From positions 107,786,102-107,850,101 of the forward strand of contig NC_081861.1 of NCBI RefSeq assembly GCF_963259705.1: a DNA stretch of 64,000 nt, given 5' to 3'. A program made the translations under genes and the position numbers. Shown here one piece after another: positions 22,743-33,499 of this stretch. The stretch's first letter is position 1, and every line of letters starts with the position of its first letter. The notes beneath the pieces are model-generated. The model was not told the DNA's origin. It ran no database searches and saw only the letters and a program-made list of their open reading frames with translations. This DNA is from Myotis daubentonii. Taxonomy: Eukaryota; Chordata; Mammalia; Chiroptera; Vespertilionidae.

Positions 22743-23474
22743 CAGTGGTCGGCAAACTCATTAGTCAACATAGCCAAATATCAACAGTACAACGATTGAA
22801 ATTTCTTTTGAGAGCCAATTTTTTTAAACTTAAACTATATAGGTAAGTATATTGTTATTAACTTAATTAGGGTACTCCTAAGCTGGCCTTTGCTAAAAAC
22901 ATACTCCATCTGATTGAGGTACGTTCGCTGAGGTCGACCCCTTCCAACTCTCCCATCCACACTCGTCTTGTATACTTGTTTCGTGTATCTCCTTTCGCTC
23001 ATCCTCTCTATATGTCCAAACCATCTCAGCATACCTTTCTCAATCCTCAACACTACATCTTCTTTTATTCCACAACATTTCCTAAAATTAACTTAATAAA
23101 CTTCACTTAAAGTTTTAAGTCTTATTAAACTATAGGTACGTTGAATAAAACTTGATATCATGCTTAATAACAGTAATATTTATTGATAAAATTAAATTCC
23201 TTACAATTTACGCACCTCCCCCACGCTGCGTATCCTGCGGCCCACCTGTGCCCTGTCTCCCGTCGCCCGACTGACCGACCAACACCCCCCACTTCTTCTA
23301 ATGCCATTTCTTCAAAATAGACTTGCCCAGGCTGAAAACCAACTTCTGCGCATGGGCCACGAAGTTTCAATCGCACTGTAAGTGCTCCCCAGCACGTGGT
23401 ATTTTGTGGAAGAGCCACACTCAAGGGGCCAAAGAGCTGCATGTGGCTCTTGAGCCGTGGTTTGCCGACCACTG
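22743..23474. mobile_element. hAT DNA transposon (non-autonomous) with retrotransposon insert
   Basis: The element is 732 bp. Its ends are CAGTGGTCGGCAAAC and its exact complement, and a perfect 8-bp duplication TCCTAGGC flanks it (22735-22742, 23475-23482). The 8-bp duplication and CAGTGG ends are diagnostic of hAT. No transposase is present. The interior contains a piece of non-LTR reverse-transcriptase coding sequence on the minus strand (22868-23086). The subfamily was not identified. Confidence 0.93.
22868..23086 (-). pseudogene. Non-LTR retrotransposon ORF C-terminal fragment (arthropod-like) in hAT
   Basis: Reading from 23086 leftward, one open frame of about 72 codons gives FRKCCGIKEDVV, then MLRWFGHIERMSERR, TKQVYKTSVDGRVGRGRP and QMEYVFSKGQLRST. 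The order KEDVV - GMLRWFGHxERM - GRVGRGRPxRTY - KGQxRST is that of the tail end of endonuclease-reverse transcriptases abundant in insect genomes (recalled pattern, not searched). It does not resemble mammalian L1 ORF2. The fragment lies between exact 11-bp repeats ATTAACTTAAT (22857-22867, 23087-23097), as if it inserted into the hAT before the hAT reached this locus. Both ends of the retroelement are missing and no poly(A) is seen. Confidence 0.75.
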
Positions 23475-23525
23475 TCCTAGGCCAAAGGCAACTAAGGAGA
23501 AAATAAACAAATGGGCCTACATTAA

Positions 23526-24276
23526 AAAAATATCTGTAATTTTTAACATTTGTAAAGAAATCAGAGCACCTTTTCTCTTGTTAAAATTTTCTTGAAACTC
23601 TGAAGTCCTAATAAGCTTACCAGTCTTTCCATGTTGTGTTGTCAAAGGTCCAATTATGGTCATTAAATAAGAAAAAAAAAATCTGTGTTAGTCCGAAGAC
23701 TGCAAATCACATAATTGTTTTCCTTTTATGAAAGCTGACAGTTGGCAACAGCATGCTTGCTTTTGAAATACAGAACTAGTGAATATATTATGATTTCTGA
23801 TGGGATCCTAGGTTTTAACAGTTTAATATCTGTATACGTGGATTGAGCAGTTACAAAACACTTTTATTATCTGTTTTTGGATAACATAATTAAAATGAGT
23901 TATATATTAAATTAACATTAAATTAATTTTTCACAGACTTCCTTGAAGCAATAGTACTTCTCACTGGTGAATTCATTACTGATATTATGGAATAGTCTTG
24001 GTAGCTGTAGTAGACTAGTATTTCAATGCCAAGAGCCTTAGCTTTATGATATTTTGCCTGTCAATACTGAAAGACCATGTACTCAGATCTAGAGGAAAAT
24101 AATATATTTTTAAATATAGGAATGAAGAAGGAATTGCACACTTTTATGTCTGAAAGTAGAAGATAAAAGCGGGCATGAATCAGTGGAAAAGAGAGAGAAA
24201 GGGAGGGGAGGAGGGTGAGATACTGTATACTACATACTGTCAGTGCTTTTCTTTCCTTCTTTGTAGCTTTATCTCT
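23526..24276. other. AT-rich intergenic DNA, nothing identified
   Basis: About 750 bp with no convincing frame, RNA or repeat. Confidence 0.45.
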
Positions 24277-26052
24277 CTTTTTTATCTTTAATTTCTTTAT
24301 TGGGTAAGGTATTACAAGTATGTCCTCATCCCCCCCATTAACCCTCAACCTCCCCCCCACACACTCATGCTCCCATCCCCCTGTTGTCCATGTCCATTGG
24401 TTTGGTTTATATGCACGAATACAAGTCCTTTGGTTGATCTCTTCCCCTTACCCCCACCCTCCCCTACTTTCTGACAGGTGTGAGATGATAATGCATTGTC
24501 GTTTTGATTTGCATCTCTCATATAATTAGTGACTTTGAGCATGTTTTCATATGTCTTTCAGCCTTCTGTATGTCCTCTTTCAAAAAGTGTCTATCTAGGT
24601 CCATTGCCCATTTTTTGATTGGATTGTTTATCTTCCTATTGTTAAGTTGCATGAGTTCCCTGTTGGAGATTAAATCCTTATCGGTGATATCATTGGCAAA
24701 TATGTTCTCCCATGCAGTGGGCCTTCTTGTTGTTTTGTTGATGGTTTCCTTTGCTGTGCATAAGCTTTTTATTTTGATGTAGTCCCATTTGTTTATTTTC
24801 TCTTTAGTTTCCATTACCCTAGGAGCAGTATCAGATAAGAAATTCCTTTGGCATATGTTTGCGATTTCGCTGTCTGTGGATTCCTCTAGTATTTTTATGG
24901 TTTCCCATCTTACGTTTAAGTCTTTTATCCATTTTGAGTTTATTTTTGTGTATGGTGTGAGTTGGTGGTCTAGTTTTCATGTATCTGTCTAATTTTCCCA
25001 ACACCATTTATTGAAGAGACTGTCTTGACTCCATTGTATGCTCTTGCCTCCTTTGTCAAATATTAATTGAGCATATTGGTTCGGGTCGATTTCTGGGTTC
25101 TCTATTCTATTCTATTGATCTATATGTCTGTTATTGTGCCAGTACCAAGCTGTTTTAAGAACAGTGGCTTTGTAATACAGCTTGATATCTGGTATTTAGA
25201 TCCCACCTACTTTGTTCTTCTTTCTCAGAAATACAAAGGATTGTTAAAAAAAAATGCTATGAACAACTCTACTCCAACAAACTAGACAACCTGGAGGAAA
25301 TGGGCATATTCCTAGGAAAATACAACCTTCCAAAACTTAATCAGGAAGAATCCAAAAATCTCAATAGGACAATAACTATGGAAGAAATTGAAGCAGTAAT
25401 CAAAAAGCTTCCAGCAAACAAAAGCCTGGGGCCAGATGGCTTCACAAGGGAGTTTTACCAAATATTCAAGGAACAACTAAAACTTATCCTTCTCAGACTA
25501 TTCCAAAAGATTCAAGAGGAAGGAACACTTCCAAGCTCATTCTATGAAGCCAGCATCACCCTAATACCAAAACCAGATAAAGACAACACAATGAAAGAGA
25601 ATTACAGGCCAGTATCCCTCATGAACATAGATGCCAAAATCTTCAACAAAATCCTAGCAAATCAGATCCAGCAGTACATCAGAAAGATCATACACCATGA
25701 CCAAGTAGGTTTTATCCCAGGATGCAAGGATGGTACAATATCCGCAAATCAATAAACATAATATATCACATAAACAAATTGAAAGATAAAAACCACATAG
25801 TCATATCAATTGATACAGAAAAAGCATTTGACAAAATCCAACACCCTTTTTTGATAAAAACTCTCAGCAAGGTAGGAATAGAAGGATCATACCTCAACAT
25901 AATAAAAGCCATATATGACAAACCCACAGTCAACATCATAATCAATGGGCAAAAACTAAAACCATTCCCCTTAAGAACAGGAACAATACAGGGATGCCCC
26001 CTCTCACTACTCCTGTTCAACATAGTATTGGAAGTACTAGCCATTGCTAACA
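24277..26052 (-). mobile_element. Twin-primed L1 (5' part inverted)
   Basis: 24277-25222 is minus-strand L1: 3'UTR up to about 24474, then, after an internal loss, ORF2 C-terminal sequence up to GATATCAAGC near 25180. At about 25223 the orientation flips. 25223-26052 is plus-strand ORF2 RT sequence (QRIVKK to VLEVLAIA) corresponding to L1 positions upstream of the minus part, with about 550 bp missing between them. That geometry is the signature of twin priming during L1 integration. Confidence 0.88.
25300..26050 (+). pseudogene. L1 ORF2 reverse-transcriptase fragment
   Basis: Two overlapping frames, 25300-25755 and 25722 onward, encode the RT fingers and palm ([57 protein letters not shown]). 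One base is missing in CCAGG(G)ATGCAAGG near 25720, which shifts the frame. The fragment ends before the FADD motif. Beyond 26052 the second frame runs on into unrelated DNA. Confidence 0.9.
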
Positions 26053-26214
26053 GAATCACAATTTTGTTTGGGATGTCTAAGCTTGTCCTCATTTTCCAGG
26101 CTCTCTTGAAGCTAGTTCTGGTCAATGAAATTAAAGGGGAGTATGATGGGAACAGGGTTCTGGGATATTTTTTTTCACTTCCTGATAAGAGGGGAAGGAC
26201 TTTCCTGGTTCTTT

Positions 26215-26710
26215 CACAATATACAGCAATTCCACTCCTGAGTATCCAAGGGAAAGGAAAACATGTTCACATAAAAACCTATACACAAATAGAAGCTTTA
26301 TTTGTAGTAGTCTAAAACTGGTAGGGAAAGCCAAATGTCCTTGAACTGGTGAATAAATAAATGGTGATACCTCCATATGATGTAATACTGTTCATCAATA
26401 AAAATGAATGAGCTATAGATACATGCAACAACTTGGGTGGATCTCCAAAGAATTAAGCTGAACTCAAAAAGCCAATCCTGAAAGGTTCCATACTGTACGA
26501 TTCCATTTTTATAACATTTTTTAAATGACTACATTTTAGAAAGAGGGCAGATTAGTGTTAGTCAGGGGTTTGGTTGCAAGAGGTGGGAAAGTATTTGCTA
26601 TGGTTATAAGAGAGAAACAAGTGGGACCATTGCAGTGAAGGGAATTTTTCTATATTTTGACTTGTGGTGGTGGATACAAGAACCTACACATATGAAAACA
26701 TTGCGTAGAA

Positions 26711-26803
<93 letters not shown>

Positions 26804-26870
26804 TTACAAATAAAACTGGGGAAATCTGAATAAGATCAGTGAATTGTATTAATGTCAATATCCTGCTTGC
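26215..26870 (+). mobile_element. Old L1 3' end
   Basis: CAGCAATTCCACTCCTGAGTATC, TAAATAAATGGTGATACCTCC and CTGTACGATTCC follow the order of an old mammalian L1 ORF2 end and 3'UTR. A microsatellite interrupts it. The 160 bp just left of it (26053-26214) are unassigned. Confidence 0.75.
26716..26801. repeat. Compound (CT)n(CA)n microsatellite
   Basis: About 24 CT units run directly into about 19 CA units. Confidence 0.97.
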
Positions 26871-26887
26871 TATATCGTACTATCCTA

Positions 26888-27661
26888 TCTAATAAAAGAC
26901 AAAAAGGGTAATTGACCGTACTTTTGCTACGCTTCCCATTGGCTAATCAGGGTGATAAGCAAATTACCGCCAACCAAGATGGTGGCCGGCAGCCACGCAG
27001 CTGAAGCGAGCAGGAGGCTTGCTTGCTCCAGTGATGGAGGAAGCAAAGGTTCCCCACCTGCTGCAGCCCGGCTCTAAGCTCTGAAAGCAACAAAGTTTCA
27101 ATTATAGAAGCTAAACAAACCCCAGATACCTGCTTTCAGCCAGCAGTGGCCACGGAGCTGGAGCTGGCTCTCAGCTCCAGTGACAGCAACAAAGTTTCAA
27201 TTATAGAAGCTAAACAAACCCCAGATACCTGATTTCAGCAGGCCGTGGCCTCAGAGCTGGAGCCAGCTCTCAGCTCCAGTGACAGCAACAAAGTTTCAGT
27301 TATAGAAGGTAAATAAATCCCAGAATTTTTTTAAAAAAAAAGCAAAAAAGGAGTGGCTGGGAGCTTCAGTTGCTGTCCAGCCTGAAAATGGACCTCAGCC
27401 CCTCACTTAGGCTGGCTAGGCACCCCAGTGGGGACCCCCACTCTAAAGGGGGTGTGGCCAGCCTGAAATCAGCCATCAGCCCCTCATCAAGGCTGGCCAG
27501 GCACCCCAGTGGGGACCCCCACCCTGAAGGGGGTGTGACTAACTACAAATAGCCATTAGCCCCTCACCCGGCTGGCTAGGCACCCAAACGGGACCCCCAC
27601 CCTGATCTGGGACACCCTTCAGGGCAAACCAGCTAGCCCCCACCCGTGTACCAGGCTTCTA
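26888..27661 (+). mobile_element. Helitron, type with 80-bp repeats (first half of a compound pair)
   Basis: It starts TCTAATAAAAGAC after A (26887), with ACCAAGATGGTGGCCGGC near 26978. Two long near-identical blocks follow (AAAGTTTCAATTATAGAAGC), then about three 80-bp units (27370-27610). At the right end GTGTACCAGGCTTCT resembles a Helitron 3' end, but the hairpin's left arm is missing and CTAG is not intact. It runs directly into the next Helitron. Confidence 0.85.
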
Positions 27662-28123
27662 TCCTATATAGTAAAAGGGTAATATGCAAAGTGACCCTAA
27701 CAGCAGAAAGACTGGGAATGACTGGTCACTATGACACACACTGACCAGCAGGGGGCAGACGTTCAATGCAGGAGCTGCCCTCTGGTGGTCACTGCACTCC
27801 CACATGGGGGAGCTCTGCTCAGTCACAAGCCAGGCTGATGGCTGCCAGTACAGCGGTGGTGGTAGGAGCCTCTCCTGCCTCCTCAGCAGTGCTAAGGATG
27901 TCTGACTGCAGCTTAGCTCTGCTCCCTGCTGGCAAGTGGACATCCCCCAAGGGCTGCTGGGCTGCCAGAGGGATGTCTGATTGCCATCTTAGGCCCAATC
28001 CCTCAGGGAGCAGATCTAAGCCAGCAGGTGGTCATCCCCTGATGGGTCCCAGACTGCGAGAGGGCACAGGCCAGGCTGAGGGACCCTCCCGAGTGCACAA
28101 ATATTTCTGCACCGGGCCTCTAG
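27662..28123 (+). mobile_element. Helitron, short type (second half of the compound pair)
   Basis: A 462 bp element from TCCTATATAGTAAAAGGG (preceded by A) to the hairpin GTGCACAAATATTTCTGCAC and GGGCCTCTAG (followed by T). The body carries GACCAGCAGGGGGCAGACG and its partial complement. It is non-coding. Confidence 0.93.
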
Positions 28124-28289
28124 TAGTTATATAAGATGTTACCATTAGGGGAAACTGAGTAAAAGGTACACAGGATATTTTTGTATTATGTCTTACCAGT
28201 GGCCTGGTGCATGAAATTCGTGCATGGAGGGGGGTGTCCCTCAGCCCAACCTGCACCCTCTCGCAATCCCGGACTGCTGGCTCCTAACC

Positions 28290-28620
28290 ACTCACCTGCC
28301 TGCCTGCCTGATCGCCCCTAACCACTCTGCCTGCCAGCCTGCTCATCCCCAACTTCCCCCCCATCAGCCTGATTGCCCTCAACTGCACCACCCCTGCTGG
28401 CCTGATTGCCCCCAACTGCCCCCCTGCCAGCCTGCTCACCACCTACTGCCCCCCTGCTGGCCTGCTCACCCCTCTACTGCCCCCCTCCAGCCTTCTTGGC
28501 CCCAACTGCCCCCCTCTACCGGCCTGCTCACCCCCAACTTCCCCCACTGCTGGCCTGATCATCCCCAACTACCCTCTCCTCCTGGCCTGATCACCCCAAA
28601 CCACCTCTGCCTCAGCCCTG
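28290..28620 (-). repeat. 31-bp minisatellite inside Helitron
   Basis: Units of the form GCCTGATTGCCCCCAACTGC with CCCCCTGCCA alternate at about 31 bp. They match the GTTAGGGGCGATCAGGC units in the Helitrons at 15533 and 47046 and produce a spurious Pro/Leu-rich frame. Confidence 0.85.
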
Positions 28621-28718
28621 CCACTATGGCTTTGTCTGGGTGGCGGCCACGGAGCTGGCTGTGACCAAGGAAGCCAAGCCTCCATCTCCCGCCTGCTCTC
28701 CGACTGACTTGGCTTCTT

Positions 28719-30429
28719 TTTTTTTTCTGTTCATCAGATTATTTATTCACTTGATTCTTAGATTCACTTGTCGATAGATGCATATTTCTTGTTCATAATT
28801 TGTATCTTTACCTTTTTCTTCTTCGTCGTCTTCTTAAGGATACCTTTCAGCATTTCATATAATATTGGTTTTGTGGCGATGAACTCCTTTAGCTTTTCCT
28901 TATCTGTGAAGCTCTTCTTATCTGGCCTTATCTGGCCTTCACTTCTGAATGATAGCTATGCTGGATAAAGTAATCTTGGTTGTAGGTTCTTGGTATTCAT
29001 CACTTTGAATATTTCTTGCCACTCCCTTCTGGCCTGCAAAGTTTCTGTTGAGAAATCAGCTGACAGTCGTATGGGTATTCCCTTGTAGGTAACTGAGTTT
29101 CTTTCTCTTGCTGCTTTTAGGATTCTCTCTTTGTCTTTTGCTCTTGGCATTTTAATTATGATGTGTCTTGGTGTGGTCCTCTTTGGATTCCTTTTGTTTG
29201 GGGTTCTCTGCGCTTCCTGGACTTGTAAATCTATTTCTTTCACCAGGTAGGGGAAGTTTTCTGTCATTATTCCTTCAACTAGGTTTTCAATATCTTGCTC
29301 TCTCTCATCTTCTGGCACCCCTATAATTCTGATGTTGGTACGCTTGAAGCTGTCCCAGAGGCTCCTTACACTATCTTCGTATTTTCGGATTTTTTCATTT
29401 TGCGTTTCTGGTTGGGTGTTTTTTGCTTCTTCGCGTTTCAAATCTTTCACTTGATTCTAGCACTCCTCTGGTCTACTGTTGGGAGTCTGTATAGTATTCT
29501 TTATTTCAGTCAGTGTATGCTTAATTTCTCGTTGGTTCTTTATCATAACATCGAGGGTCTCATTAGATTTCTTGAGGATCTCACTACATTTATCGGCGGC
29601 TTCTAGACAGTTCTTGAGAGATCTTAAAAGTGTGGTTCTGAACTCTATATCTTCCATTGACAATTTTGTCCTGTTTCTTTGTCTCCGCATTTTTTATGCT
29701 TTCTTGGTTCACCCCCTAGTGGTCTTTGTGTGCAGTCTTGTTGTAGTTAAGCCTTGATTGTTGTCGGGAATACCGGGGGTGATTTGACCTCCAGGCTAAC
29801 TGGCTATGAGAGTCCGCTGTGTCTGCAGTGGGAGAGCTTCTGTGCTGGATCTCTAGGGCAGTGCTAATCTAGCGTTTGCCTGAGGCTATCCGGCAAATGG
29901 CTCTGTGCAGGGCTTGGGCGGGACGGGTCCCTGGGGATCTACAGGGCGGGCCGGAGAGAGCAGTTATGGCTGCTCTCAGTTCCGTCCCTAGGGGCTCTGC
30001 CTCATAGAGTCCCAGGAACTGCTGCAAACCTTGGAGAGAGAGCTGCCCTCGAGTTCCGACTGAAGCAAGACAGTCCCGCTTCTCCCGTTTGAGTCTGGGT
30101 CCCTAGAGACTCACCTGGATCTGGAGCTCAGAGTCTGAAACTCCCTCCCGATTGAAAACAACAACCGCGCCCTCCGCCGCCAGCCCACTCCGCGCGCACT
30201 CCGCAGCTTAGTATTTCACTTCAGCACTGTGCCTTCTCTGAGTCTGGGTATGATATTCTCTTTCCTCCTAGTTGTAGAATTTCCACTCAGCCAGCCTTCC
30301 TGTGGTTCTGGATGATGTCTGTTCCGTCTTTTAGTTGTTTTTTGAAGTGGTTGTTCGAGGCAGCAATCTCCAGCATTAACCTATGCCACCATCTTGGTTT
30401 CTCTCGAAAAAAATTTTAAAACAAAAAGT
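28719..30429 (-). mobile_element. HAL1 (half-L1), prematurely polyadenylated copy
   Basis: It is bounded by a 15-bp perfect duplication CTGACTTGGCTTCTT (28704-28718, 30430-30444). On the minus strand there is a 5'UTR from about 30400 (AACCAAGATGGTGGC), ORF1 from 29690, and a short 3' part ending in poly(A) (T run 28715-28727). An AATAAA (28742-28747) lies about 15 bp before the tail. The other HAL1 continues another 230 bp past this point, so this RNA was cut at an internal signal. Confidence 0.92.
28815..29690 (-). pseudogene. HAL1 ORF1p, two stops
   Basis: The frame starts MRRQRNRTKL. It carries a short coiled coil (KCSEILKKSNETLDVM), RNIRIIGVPED-type RRM sequence and the conserved C-terminal part (TPRHIIIKMPRAKDKERIL, FSTETLQARREWQEIFKVM). 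Two TAG codons (near 29457 and 28966) replace Lys codons of the other copy. After the second stop a small tandem repeat (GGCCAGATAA) is inserted, and near 28830 a lost base extends the frame past the usual LKGIL end into a Lys-rich tail. Confidence 0.9.
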
Positions 30430-30620
30430 CTGACTTGGCTTCTTGGTTGCCAAGCCTCCTGCCCATTACAGCTGGCTCCATGGCTCTGGCCGGTGCCGCA
30501 ATCTTTGTCGCATCAATTTGCACATTCCCTCCTTACTGGCTGTGGGTGCAGCCATCTTTATCTCGGAGTGACGAACGTTCCAAAACGTTCAAAAGCATAT
30601 TACTCTTTTATTAAATAGGA

Positions 30621-31108
30621 TAACTGCTTCTACACTATCCCAATAAAAATTCATTGTATGGTATACTTCTAGAGTTCTAAGGGATAAAATATGAAGAAGC
30701 ACCTAAATTTTCCTTAGACGTGGGGAAGGGAGAAGATTTGTTTTGAAAGAGATGCCTAAGCTGAGTCTTGAAGAATGAATAGGGACACTTCTGGTAAATG
30801 GGGAATAGACATAGAGGCTGTACCAGGAAGAGGGACCAACAGGCAAAGAAATCTGAGAAAGCATACTGAATTGAGGAAACTGCAAGTAATTCTGGTATGG
30901 CTGAATCATAAAGAAGAAATGCAGGAGAAATCTGTATTCCTGAAATGTTCAACTTTTGTAGTACTCAAAGGGATTCCTGGCATCCAACATTATGATACAC
31001 AAGAACCAAAAGAGAACTCCAGAGCTCCTTGTTTTCTAGGAGTTAGGAGAAAGCTATATCCGCTTCCCTGATCTGCACCATCTCATTACAAGAAAGAAGA
31101 ATTGGCCT
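30621..31108. other. Intergenic DNA with an ancient repeat piece
   Basis: 30735-30960 (GATGCCTAAGCTGAGTCTTG, GTACCAGGAAGAGGGACC) resembles the repeat at 12780-13440. The rest has no recognised feature. Confidence 0.5.
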
Positions 31109-31316
31109 TGCCCTGGCCAATTTTCTCAGAGATTAGAGCACCACCCTTCAGACTGAAGGGTTGTGGGTTTGATTCCCAGCCAAGGGCACGTACCTCTGTT
31201 GCAGGTTCAATCCCTGGCCCAGGTCATGTGCAGGAGGCAACCAGTCCATGTGTCTCTCACATCGATATTTTTCTCTCTCTCTTTCTCACTCTCTCTCTTT
31301 CTGTCTCTCTCTCTAA
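31109..31316 (+). mobile_element. Ves SINE, diverged
   Basis: GCCCTGGCCAATTTTCTCAG aligns with the Ves head. The B-box region reads GGGTTTGATTCCCAGC and the CT-rich end has lost its A tail. It is more diverged than the other copies. Confidence 0.85.
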
Positions 31317-31359
31317 TAGGTTGGAAAGTCTATTTGGTGCTTCTACGACTCAGGTTCTA

Positions 31360-31987
31360 TTTTTTTTTTCATCAGTTGATGTTGTTCATTATATTCCACA
31401 AATGAGTGAGATCATGTGATATTTTTCTCTGACTGGCTTATTTCACTTAGCATAATGCTCTCCAGTTCCATCCATGCTGTTGCAAACGGTAAGAGTTCTT
31501 TCATTTTTACAGCAGCATAGTATCCCATTGTATAGATGGACCACATTTTTTTGATCGACTCATCTGCTGATGGGCACTTAGGCTGTTTCCAAATCTTAGC
31601 TATAGTAAATTGTGCTGCTATGAACATTGGGGTGCATATAACCTTTCTGATTGGTGTTTCAGTTTTCTTGGGATATATTCCTAGAAGTGGGATCACTGGG
31701 TCAAATGGAAGTTCCATTTTTGATTTTTTGAGGAAACTCCATACTGTTTTCCTTTTGTTAAGTTGTATGATTTCCCTGTCTGCATTTCCACCAGCAATGC
31801 ACGAGGGTTCTTTTTCTTTACATCCTCACCAGCACTTGTCGTTTGTTGATTTGTTGATGCTAGACATTTGGACAGGTGTGAGATGGTACCTCATTGTTGT
31901 TTTGATTTGCATGTCTCGGATCATTAGTGACTTTGAACATGTTTTCATATGTCTCTTGGCCTTCTGTATGTCCTCTTTCGAAAGGTG
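31360..31987 (-). mobile_element. L1 ORF2 3' fragment
   Basis: Minus-strand ORF2 C-terminal sequence ([49 protein letters not shown]). The T run at 31360-31369 falls just past the ORF2 stop, without the 3'UTR. It lies head-to-head with the next L1. Confidence 0.88.
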
Positions 31988-33499
31988 AAGCAATCTTAGA
32001 AAGAATAACAAAGTTAGAGGGATCACAATACCAGATATCAAGATGTATTACAAAGCCACTCTTCTCAAAACTGCCCGGTACTGGCACAAGAACAGACATA
32101 TAGATCAATAGAATAGAATAGAGAGCCCAGAAATCGACCCGAACCAATATGCTCAATTAATATTTGACAAAGGAGGCAAGAACATACAATGGAGTCAAGA
32201 TAGTCTCTTCAATAAATGGTGTTGGGAAAATTGGACAAATACATGCAAAAAAAAATGAAACCAGATCCCCAACTTATACCATACACAAAAACAAACTCAA
32301 AATGGATTTAAAGGACTTAAACATAAGACGGGAAACCATCAAAATACTAGAGGAATCCACAGGCAGCAAAATCTGAGACATATACTGAAGCAATTTCTTC
32401 ATTGATACAACTCCTATGGCAATGGAAACTAAAGATAAAATAAACAAATGGGACTACATCAAAATAAAAAGCTTTTGCACACAAAAGAAACCATCAACAA
32501 AACAACAAGAAAGCCCAGTGCATGGGAGAACATATTTGCCAATGTTATCACCAATGAGGGTTTAATCTCCAACATTTACAGGGAACTCATACAACTTAAC
32601 AAAAGGAAGATAAACAACCCAATGAAAAAATGGGCAATGGACCTAAAAAGATACTTTTATAAAGAGGACATAAGGAAGGCCAAGAGACATATGAAAACAT
32701 GCTCAAAATCACTAATCATCTGAGAGATGCAAATCAAAATGACAATGTGGTACCTTCTCACACCTGTCAGAATGGTTATCAGCAACAAATCAACAAATGA
32801 CAAGTGCTGATGAGGATACGGGAAAAAAACCCTTGTGCACTGCTTGTGGGAATGCAGACTGGTACAGCCACTGTGGAGAACAGCATGGATTTTCCTCAAA
32901 AAACTAAAAATGGAACTCCAATTTGACCCAGTGATTCCACTTCTAGGAATATATCCCAAGAAACTAGAAACACCAATCAGAAAGGATATATGCACCCCTA
33001 TGTTCATAGCAGCACAATTTACCATAGCTAATGTTTGGAAACAGCCTAAGTGCTCATCAGCAGATGAGTGCATTAAAAAACTGTGGCATATCTACACAAT
33101 GGAATACTATGCTGCAGTAATAAAGAAGGAATTCTTACCATTTGCAAGAGCATGGATGGGACTGGGGAGCATTATGCTAAGTGCAATAAGCCAGTCAGAG
33201 AAAGATAAATATCACATGGTCTGACTCATTTATGGAATATAATGAACAACATAAACTGATGAATAAAAACAGATCCAGAGACAGAGAAGCATTGATTAGA
33301 CCGTCAAACCTCAGAGGGAAGGTAGGGGATGGTGGGGTAAAGGGGAGAGATCAACCAAAGGACTTGTGTGCATGCATATAAGCCTAACGAATGGACACAG
33401 ACAACAGGGGAGTGAGGGCATGAGTGGGGGAATGGGGGACAATGGGGCGATAAGGACACATATGTAATACCTTAATCAATAAAGAAACAAATTAAAAAA
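31988..33499 (+). mobile_element. L1 3' part (ORF2 thumb to 3'UTR)
   Basis: Plus-strand ORF2 from GAAGCAATCTTAGAAAG to the stop near 33224, then the full 3'UTR with the G-rich block and AATAAAGAAACAAATT tail. It repeats sequence also held by the minus fragment to its left, so simple twin priming does not explain the pair. Confidence 0.9.
32448..33224 (+). pseudogene. L1 ORF2 C-terminal fragment
   Basis: Broken frames 32448-32723 and 32835-33224 carry the linker ([30 protein letters not shown]) and the Cys/His tail ([13 protein letters not shown]), then [16 protein letters not shown] and [10 protein letters not shown]. Confidence 0.88.

Larger units (their letters stand above)
16950..23525 (+). 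mobile_element. L1 (ORF1 tail and ORF2), split by HAL1 and hAT
   Basis: ORF1 C-terminal sequence runs 16955-17340. ORF2 begins near 17400 with endonuclease and RT parts to 18894, resumes after the HAL1 at 21275 (RT and thumb), and continues to 22742. It then resumes after the hAT at 23475 and stops near 23525 before the 3'UTR. Frames are broken by many stops. It predates both insertions because their target duplications are L1 sequence. Confidence 0.92.
28196..30620 (-). mobile_element. Helitron on the minus strand, split by HAL1
   Basis: The 3' end (28196) shows the hairpin TGCATGAAATTCGTGCA and CCAG, the complement of CTGG in place of CTAG. The 5' end (30620) reads TCCTATTTAATAAAAGAG on the minus strand after an A. 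Flanks are A/T as expected. 28290-28620 carries about ten 31-bp units (CCCCCCTGCTGGCCTGCTCACC). A HAL1 at 28719-30429 divides it. Confidence 0.88.

Noticed and set aside
28224..28664. 146-codon Pro/Leu-rich open frame
   Set aside because: It is a translation of the 31-bp minisatellite inside a Helitron.
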